Assembly (NCBI GenBank): GCA_900753285.1
Contig: CAADYN010000107.1
Coordinates: 1 to 10,530, forward strand
Direction: 5' to 3'
From: Clostridia bacterium
Lineage (GTDB): Bacteria; Bacillota; Clostridia; Oscillospirales; CAG-272
DNA length: 10,530 nucleotides
Numbering within the stretch: position 1 is the first letter of the stretch; every line of letters starts with the position of its first letter. The translations under genes and the position numbers were made by a program. The notes below the pieces were generated by a model. It did not search any database. It saw only the letters and a list, made by a program, of their open reading frames with translations, and had not been told where the DNA came from. Shown in pieces: positions 5,565-10,530 of this stretch.

Positions 5565-6893
5565 ATGAGAGGACGTTATACCACAAAAACAGCCGTGCTT
5601 GCCGCGTGTATCTGCCTGTTGTCTACAGTCTTTTCCTCGTGCGCCCTCAGCCTCAGAGAATCCGGCGAAAAGATTACGCTTCCGGACTACGAGACGAGGG
5701 AAAGGGCGAAAAATGACGAACCCTCACAGTCACAAGGCGGCGAATATGCGTCCTCGAAGGATTTCACCGACGAAACGCAGAAGGAAGCCGAATCAGACGA
5801 AACCGCGGAGTCTCTTGAAACCACTGCTCTTGACGACCCGTATGCCGGAGTGGACATCAGCTTTATCGCGGCGGGTGATAACCTCATCCACCCGAACATT
5901 TACACCGACGCATACTACAGAGGAAATAGCGAAAAGCAGTACGACTTTCTTCCGATGTATGCCGACGTCGCAGATTACATTGCTTCCGCTGACATTGCCT
6001 TCATCAATCAGGAGACGGTCATGGCAGGCGAGGAATACGGCTACTCGGGTTATCCCTGCTTCAACGCGCCGAGACAGCTCGGACTTGACATGGTGACGCT
6101 CGGATTTGATATCGTGAACATCGCGAACAACCATATGCTCGACAAGGGCGCGTCAGGTCTTGAGTCCACAATAAACTTCTGGAACGAACAGCCCGTTTTG
6201 CTCCTCGGCGGATACCTGAACGAAGAAGACGCGTCAAACATCCGCACGCTTGAGAAGGACGGAGTTAAGATGGCGTTCCTCAGCTACACTCTCTCGACAA
6301 ACGGAATAGTGAAAAGCTCGTCCTCCGATGTGGTGATACCGTATATCGACGACGCGCAGATACTCTCCGACATGGAAAAAGCGCGAGAAATCTGCGATAT
6401 TCTGATAGTTTCGATGCACTGGGGAGACGAGAACACGCAAACGCCGAACTCCGAGCAGTACAGACTTGCAAAACTCATAGCAAACGCGGGAGCTGACGTG
6501 ATACTCGGACATCACTCTCACACCCTACAGCCGATTGAGTGGATCGAGAGGGACGGCGGCGGAAAAACGCTGTGCATATACTCCCTCGGAAACTTCGTCA
6601 GCGGCATGGCAAGACCCGTGAATCAGGTGGGAGGCTTCCTCTCGTTCCATATAAGGGGAGACGGAAACGGTTCTCTTGAAATAGCGGAGCCGAGCTTTAC
6701 TCCGACTGTGTTCTACTACGGCATGGACTGGTACGACACGCATCTGTACTTCCTCGAAAACTACACGGATGACATGGCGGCTCGTCACGGAGTTCAGATA
6801 TCGGGATATTATATGTCGGTCGCCGACGCGAGAGCTTTTGTCACAAACGTCATGGATAACGAATTCCTGCCCGACTGGCTTCAACAGCAATGA
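5565..6893 (+). CDS. CapA-family lipoprotein (PGA-capsule-synthesis-like metallophosphatase fold)
   Basis: The predicted product is 442 residues. It begins with a lipoprotein signal peptide: basic MRGRYTTK, a hydrophobic core at ~9-22, and the lipobox-like FSSC with lipidated Cys26. A hydrophilic, Glu/Ser/Thr-rich spacer runs to about residue 95, so the catalytic domain would stand outside the membrane. The rest matches the CapA family (PF09587), a calcineurin-like metallophosphatase relative. Its motifs are AAGDN (102-106), NQET (148-151), ANNHMLDKG (187-195), MHWGDE (284-289), GHHSH (315-319) and YSLGNF (339-344). CapA of Bacillus takes part in poly-gamma-glutamate assembly and export, but many CapA-like proteins stand alone and have no known substrate. 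No capB/capC partner genes are nearby, so capsule synthesis should not be assumed. It is first in an operon with rbfA, whose ATG follows 19 nt after this stop. Confidence 0.88.
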   Translation: MRGRYTTKTAVLAACICLLSTVFSSCALSLRESGEKITLPDYETRERAKNDEPSQSQGGEYASSKDFTDETQKEAESDETAESLETTALDDPYAGVDISFIAAGDNLIHPNIYTDAYYRGNSEKQYDFLPMYADVADYIASADIAFINQETVMAGEEYGYSGYPCFNAPRQLGLDMVTLGFDIVNIANNHMLDKGASGLESTINFWNEQPVLLLGGYLNEEDASNIRTLEKDGVKMAFLSYTLSTNGIVKSSSSDVVIPYIDDAQILSDMEKAREICDILIVSMHWGDENTQTPNSEQYRLAKLIANAGADVILGHHSHTLQPIEWIERDGGGKTLCIYSLGNFVSGMARPVNQVGGFLSFHIRGDGNGSLEIAEPSFTPTVFYYGMDWYDTHLYFLENYTDDMAARHGVQISGYYMSVADARAFVTNVMDNEFLPDWLQQQ

Positions 6894-6912
6894 ATTATAG
6901 AAAAGGATAGAT

Positions 6913-7296
6913 ATGGCAAAATACAGAAAAAACAAAATCAACGCCGCTTTTACGGAAGAGTGCGCGCAGATACTCAGAGACATCAAAGACCCGAGAGTAA
7001 GCGGAGAAATGATAACGGTCATGAGCTCCGACGTTTCGGCTGACCTCAAATTCGCCAAGGTGTACTATTCCGTGTACGGTGAGTGCGACGACAAAGAGCT
7101 GAGAAAAGGACTGAAATCCGCAACGCCGTTTATTCGCTCAAGACTTGCGGAAAGACTGAACCTCAGAATCACTCCGGAGATAACCTTCGTCAAGGATGAG
7201 GGAGTAAAGCACGGTGCGGAGATTGCGGCGATACTGAAGCAGATTCAGCCGACAAGCGACGCAAATGATGAGGACGCGGAGGAAGAAGATGAATAA
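6913..7296 (+). CDS. rbfA: 30S ribosome-binding factor A
   Basis: RbfA binds the 30S subunit during late maturation, helps 16S rRNA 5'-end processing, and matters most in the cold. The 127 residues form a single KH-like domain of usual family length, with recognisable stretches: LRDIKDPRV near 21-29, then the MITVMSSDVSADLKFAKVY strand region, and RLAERLNLRITPEITFV later. The tail is unusually acidic, ending DEDAEEEDE. AAAGGA is 5 nt before the ATG. It lies between the CapA-like gene (19-nt gap) and nrnA, whose start overlaps its end by 8 nt. The usual upstream neighbour, infB, is absent. Confidence 0.96.
   Translation: MAKYRKNKINAAFTEECAQILRDIKDPRVSGEMITVMSSDVSADLKFAKVYYSVYGECDDKELRKGLKSATPFIRSRLAERLNLRITPEITFVKDEGVKHGAEIAAILKQIQPTSDANDEDAEEEDE
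7278..7283 (+). promoter_or_regulatory. Ribosome binding site fixing the nrnA start
   Basis: GGAGGA lies 5 nt before the ATG at 7289, inside the acidic-tail codons of rbfA. Earlier in-frame ATGs at 7265 and 7268 have no comparable site and would add only a short basic extension. The 7289 start gives an 8-nt overlap with rbfA and probable translational coupling. Confidence 0.8.
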
Positions 7297-8392
7297 TTCC
7301 CCCGAGATAATGACCGAAGAGCAAGTATATGAGACTGTGACGCTCGAGGAAGCTGCCGATTCGCTTGACAAGGCGGAGAACACTCTCATCCTCACCCATG
7401 TGAATCCCGACGGCGACTGCATAGGCTCGGCTTTCGCGCTGAGAGATATCATACTCGCTCTCGGAAAGGACGCGTCCGTTGCAAATCCGAGCGTTATGCC
7501 GAAGAGACTGAAATTCCTGTCATGTCAGACCGGTGAAGACTGCCCCGAAGACGGAGAAGTGCCGCATATGTCCGAGACCGATGAGGAAAGCCTCTCCCGC
7601 TTTGACAGAATCATATCCGTCGACGTGGCTTCCCCCATTCAGCTTGACAAAAACGCGTTCCTCATCCCGCAGATAAGCCTTATGATAGACCACCACGGAA
7701 TGGGCGAGACTTTTGCGAAAAACTACATCGACCCATGTGCTTCCGCGGCGGGCGAGATTGTCTACGAGATGTACGCATACCTCAAAAACAGCGGAAAAAT
7801 AAGCTCCGTACCCGACGCCGCGAGAAAAATGTATGCCGCGATAGTCTCCGATACGGGCAGCTTCAAGTTCTCAAACACAACAAAAAAGACCCACCTCATA
7901 GCCGCGGAGCTTCTTGAAGAGATAAACTCGGCAAACGACGGCGGAATGGATACCTCGGATGTGTGCCGCTCGCTGTTCGGTCAGAGAACGCTGAAAGAGC
8001 TTACCGCACAAATGCTCGCGATACAAAATCTCCGCTTCTACAACGACGGAAAGCTCGGCGCGGTTCTGTTCACTCAGGATATGCTCGAGGAAGCGGGACT
8101 CACGGAAAACGATATCGGAAATGTTGTCGATACCCCGCGCGGAGTTGAAGGAGTTCTCGTCGGAATATCCCTGAGACAGCTCTCGGAGGACAGACGGCTT
8201 TATAAGGTGTCTTCACGTGCGAACGCTGAAATAGACTGTGCGGCTGTCTGTGCGGCTCACGGGGGCGGAGGACACGTCAGAGCAGCCGGATGTACTATCG
8301 AAGCGGATTCTCCCGAAGAAGCTCTTGATATGATGACAAAGGCGTTCGGCGAGGCTGTCGAAAAATACGCCGCTGAAAAAGAAGCAAGGTAA
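7289..8392 (+). CDS. nrnA: DHH-DHHA1 phosphoesterase, NrnA-type (nano-RNase / pAp phosphatase)
   Basis: NrnA degrades RNA fragments of a few nucleotides and dephosphorylates 3'-phosphoadenosine 5'-phosphate in the cytoplasm. It serves in place of Orn in Firmicutes. The 367-residue product shows the DHH motifs in order: THVNPDGDCIGS (36-47, metal ligands His37, Asp41 and Asp43), SVDVAS with Asp112, the name-giving DHH at 134-136, and VSDTGSF with Asp188. The DHHA1 substrate-binding domain contains GGGGH at 325-329 followed by RAAG. The length is somewhat above the ~310-320 residues of B. subtilis NrnA, partly through an N-terminal extension before the first motif and an insert rich in acidic residues at ~82-103. 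The start was chosen from the GGAGGA site. It is coupled to rbfA and followed by truB after 4 nt, a conserved order in Firmicutes. Other DHH enzymes (e.g. cyclic-dinucleotide phosphodiesterases) share the fold, but the context supports NrnA. Confidence 0.92.
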   Translation: MNNSPEIMTEEQVYETVTLEEAADSLDKAENTLILTHVNPDGDCIGSAFALRDIILALGKDASVANPSVMPKRLKFLSCQTGEDCPEDGEVPHMSETDEESLSRFDRIISVDVASPIQLDKNAFLIPQISLMIDHHGMGETFAKNYIDPCASAAGEIVYEMYAYLKNSGKISSVPDAARKMYAAIVSDTGSFKFSNTTKKTHLIAAELLEEINSANDGGMDTSDVCRSLFGQRTLKELTAQMLAIQNLRFYNDGKLGAVLFTQDMLEEAGLTENDIGNVVDTPRGVEGVLVGISLRQLSEDRRLYKVSSRANAEIDCAAVCAAHGGGGHVRAAGCTIEADSPEEALDMMTKAFGEAVEKYAAEKEAR

Positions 8393-8396
8393 AACT

Positions 8397-9335
8397 ATGT
8401 CAAAAAGCAATCCTGCTCTCGTTTCGGGAGTTTTAATAATCAACAAGCACGAAGGCGTAACGTCGCATAAGATAATCTCGTCATGCAGAAAGCTGTTCGA
8501 CACGCGTCAGGTAGGTCACACAGGCACACTTGATCCGATGGCTACCGGCGTTCTTCCCGTGCTGATAGGACGAGCCGTGAAAGCGTCGGATTATCTCATG
8601 ATGCACGACAAGGAGTACGTCGCGGAGATGAAGCTCGGACTGACAACGGACACCGAAGACATAACCGGAGAGGTTCTCACGACAAGCGACAAAATCCCGC
8701 CGGAGAAAGAGGTGCTTGAGGTCTGCCGCTCGTTTGTCGGAAAGATAATGCAGGTTCCCCCTATGTACTCCGCGATAAAGGTAGGCGGGCGAAAGCTCGT
8801 GGATATCGCGAGAGAGGGCGGAGAAGTGGAGAGAGAGGCGCGCGAGGTTGAGATATACTCTCTCACTCCCGAAAAAGTCTCGGACGACACATACAAAATG
8901 CGCGTTGTCTGCTCAAAAGGAACGTACATAAGAACACTGTGCGCCGATATAGGAAAAAAGCTCGGCTGCGGAGCGGTAATGTCGTCTCTCGTGCGGACAA
9001 GAACGGGAAACTTTACTCTCGCGGACGCTGTCACCGTGGACGAGCTTGACAACATGACGTTTGAGGAAAGACTGAAGCTGCCGAAGCCTGTCGAGAGCCT
9101 GTTCACTGAGCTGCAAAGCGTGAATGTCGTGGACTACTACGCAAAGCTGATTCGCGGCGGAGCCAACATATTCCAGAAAAAGGTGAAGGCGAGTGTGGCC
9201 GAGGGTGAGCTTGTCCGCATATATAACCGCGGCGTGTTCATAGCTCTCGGACGGGGAGACATCATTGACGGAGTTCCCGTGATACGTCAGGAGAAGCTGT
9301 TTGTGCTTGATGATTTATCGGCGAAGCAAGACTAA
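8397..9335 (+). CDS. truB: tRNA pseudouridine(55) synthase
   Basis: TruB converts U55 in the T-loop of nearly all tRNAs to pseudouridine and also helps tRNA folding. The 312 residues match the normal bacterial length. The N-terminus carries GVLIINKHEGVTSH (11-24), and the catalytic motif HTGTLDPMATGVLP places the nucleophile Asp46. Other family stretches are KEYVAEMKLGLTTDTED, QVPPMYSAIKVGGRKL and KGTYIRTLCADIG. The last ~70 residues correspond to the C-terminal PUA-like domain of Firmicutes TruB. AAGG at 8386-8389 is 7 nt before the ATG, and only 4 nt separate it from the nrnA stop, so it is the last gene of the operon. ribF, which usually follows truB in Firmicutes, does not follow here. 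Confidence 0.97.
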   Translation: MSKSNPALVSGVLIINKHEGVTSHKIISSCRKLFDTRQVGHTGTLDPMATGVLPVLIGRAVKASDYLMMHDKEYVAEMKLGLTTDTEDITGEVLTTSDKIPPEKEVLEVCRSFVGKIMQVPPMYSAIKVGGRKLVDIAREGGEVEREAREVEIYSLTPEKVSDDTYKMRVVCSKGTYIRTLCADIGKKLGCGAVMSSLVRTRTGNFTLADAVTVDELDNMTFEERLKLPKPVESLFTELQSVNVVDYYAKLIRGGANIFQKKVKASVAEGELVRIYNRGVFIALGRGDIIDGVPVIRQEKLFVLDDLSAKQD

Positions 9336-9391
9336 ACAAGGTTAAATAATTGTAAATAATCGTGAAATGTATTTTATCGGCAGGAGTTGTG

Positions 9392-9400
9392 TGCTATAAT
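9392..9400 (+). promoter_or_regulatory. Extended -10 promoter for the HlyD-like gene
   Basis: TGCTATAAT is a perfect TGN-TATAAT extended -10. Seventeen nt upstream is only TTTTAT (~9372-9377), a poor -35. Transcription would start near 9407, leaving a leader of about 20 nt. No convincing terminator hairpin lies between the truB stop and this promoter, so read-through from truB is also possible. Confidence 0.6.
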
Positions 9401-9426
9401 AGTAAAATCAGATACGATATTGTGAT

Positions 9427-10530
9427 ATGAGAAAATTTACCGAATTATTTGATAAAACCTATTTGCAGAAGTGGCTCGTTTCGGTTTTGTCGGGGCTTCT
9501 TGCGCTCGGGCTCATGGTGTATATCGCGTACCATATATACGATATATTTTCCCCTGAGCTTGAGCTTGTCGACGCAGTTCCGAAAACCATCACCGAAACC
9601 ATAACCTCCGACGCGTACATCATGCGCAAGGAAACTCCGCTGTATTCTGGAGTAAGCTCGGGAAGCGTCGCGCCTGCGATACATGACGGCGGCAGAATAG
9701 CGGTCGGTGCGAAAATTGCCGATGTGTATTCCGTCTCGTCCCCTGACATTGAAAACCGGCTTGCGGAGATAGACGAGCAGATTACGCTCCTTGAAGGAAA
9801 TTCGTCGTACTCCTCAAACCGCTCCGTTCAGTCGACTGCGGGAATCGAGAGCGAGATTTTCGACAATATTTTCACCATACGAAAGCACTGCACCAGCGGA
9901 AACTATTCTGACGCCTTGTCTATGAGAACGACGCTTCTTGTGAACATTAACAAAAAGCTCATTCGCTCGGGTCAAGTCGACTACAGCTCACGCGTCGCAA
10001 AGCTCGAGAGCGAAAAAGCGTCACTCAGAGGGCAGCTCGGTGCCTGTCTCGATACGGTTTACGCCGGAACTACGGGATATTATTTCTCGGAATATGACGG
10101 CTACGGCGAGATTTTTTCCTCGGACAAGGTCGACAGCATGACCTACGACGACTTTATCGCGCTGACCGAATCCGACCCGTCTTATTCCGGTGGTGTATGC
10201 GTAGGCTCGGTGGTTAAGGATTTCCGTTGGTACGTCGCCTGCGTTATGAAAAAATCCGACGCCGCCCCGCTCATGGAAAAATCAAGTTGCGAGATGACGT
10301 TCACATATAGCGATACCGAGGTTTCAGCCGTTCTCTACCGTATAGTTTCGCAAAATCCGGGAGACATGGCGGTCGCAGTATTCAGATGCGAGGATATGCC
10401 CTCCGGCTTTGACTACACGAGAATGCAGCCCGTGAAAATATCGGCTGTCGAGTATACAGGCTACGAGGTTCCGGCTGATGCTGTTCGAGTGGTCGACGGT
10501 TACGAGGGTGTGTACATCCTTGACGAGGTA
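9427..10530 (+). CDS. HlyD-like membrane-anchored adaptor protein (3' end outside window)
   Basis: The frame is open for 368 codons to the window edge with no stop. Residues 17-35 form one transmembrane segment after a short basic cytoplasmic N-terminus, so the bulk is extracytoplasmic. Next comes a beta region resembling half of a lipoyl/barrel-sandwich domain (~54-102, with GRIAVGAKIADVYS). Two helical stretches follow (~106-124 and ~188-204) that could pair as a short hairpin, then more beta structure. Near the edge, VPADAV then GYEGVYIL resembles the late motif of HlyD/MFP adaptors. These features suit the Firmicutes HlyD-like family of unknown partner; no ABC transporter or outer-membrane partner is visible here. 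In related genomes such genes are often, as I recall, next to yggS and sepF, which could be tested downstream. The ATG has no clear Shine-Dalgarno sequence. Family assignment is moderate and function is unknown. Confidence 0.65.
   Translation, partial: MRKFTELFDKTYLQKWLVSVLSGLLALGLMVYIAYHIYDIFSPELELVDAVPKTITETITSDAYIMRKETPLYSGVSSGSVAPAIHDGGRIAVGAKIADVYSVSSPDIENRLAEIDEQITLLEGNSSYSSNRSVQSTAGIESEIFDNIFTIRKHCTSGNYSDALSMRTTLLVNINKKLIRSGQVDYSSRVAKLESEKASLRGQLGACLDTVYAGTTGYYFSEYDGYGEIFSSDKVDSMTYDDFIALTESDPSYSGGVCVGSVVKDFRWYVACVMKKSDAAPLMEKSSCEMTFTYSDTEVSAVLYRIVSQNPGDMAVAVFRCEDMPSGFDYTRMQPVKISAVEYTGYEVPADAVRVVDGYEGVYILDEV

Noticed and set aside
4252..6893. Two metallophosphoesterase-fold genes (YhaO-like and CapA-like) back to back as a functional module
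   Set aside because: One is a cytoplasmic DNA nuclease type and the other a surface lipoprotein type; the shared fold superfamily is not evidence of a joint system.
7265..7288. Earlier in-frame ATGs for nrnA
   Set aside because: They lack a good ribosome site, while 7289 has GGAGGA 5 nt upstream and the family does not need the added basic residues.

Overview
The window looks like the chromosome of a Gram-positive, anaerobic gut-type Clostridia bacterium, plausibly an Oscillospiraceae/Ruminococcaceae relative. The basis is a surface protein with a Glu/Thr/Ala-rich linker and a C-terminal membrane anchor, a YhaO/YhaN pair typical of Firmicutes, an rbfA-nrnA-truB cluster typical of Firmicutes, strong Shine-Dalgarno sequences (AAAGGAG, AAGGAG, GGAGGA), and frequent AGA and ATA codons in a moderately GC-rich sequence. 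The genus cannot be settled from the sequence alone. No RNA genes, mobile elements or CRISPR arrays are visible.

Layout. (1) Positions 2-316 hold the 3' end of a secreted, cell-surface-anchored protein on the + strand. (2) Positions 317-469 are a convergent intergenic region packed with nested inverted repeats that look like terminators for both strands. (3) Positions 470-5373 are a tight minus-strand operon read from right to left: yhaO-like nuclease, yhaN-like membrane-anchored SMC-type ATPase, then glpK (glycerol kinase). The gaps are 12 and 17 nt. (4) Positions 5374-5564 are a divergent promoter region with a good sigma-A-type promoter on each strand, a 12-bp element repeated at both predicted transcription starts, and a 12-bp perfect palindrome in the middle. 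(5) Positions 5565-9335 are a plus-strand operon: a CapA-like lipoprotein, rbfA, nrnA and truB, joined by a 19-nt gap, an 8-nt overlap and a 4-nt gap. (6) From 9427 to the right edge is a HlyD-like membrane adaptor gene with its own extended -10 promoter, cut off by the window.

How the genes fit together. YhaO and YhaN are an Mre11/Rad50-like pair thought to process DNA ends, and here the ATPase is predicted to be tethered to the membrane. RbfA (30S maturation), NrnA (nano-RNA and pAp turnover) and TruB (pseudouridine 55 in tRNA) are a conserved RNA-metabolism set. In many Firmicutes it sits between infB and ribF, but here its neighbours are a lipoprotein gene upstream and a HlyD-like gene downstream. 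Nothing in the window is an evident new defence or mobile system. The more unusual points are the divergent regulatory region, the non-LPXTG surface anchor, the glycerol kinase lacking the usual Firmicutes HPr-phosphorylated histidine, and the membrane hairpin in place of the zinc hook of the SbcC-like protein.
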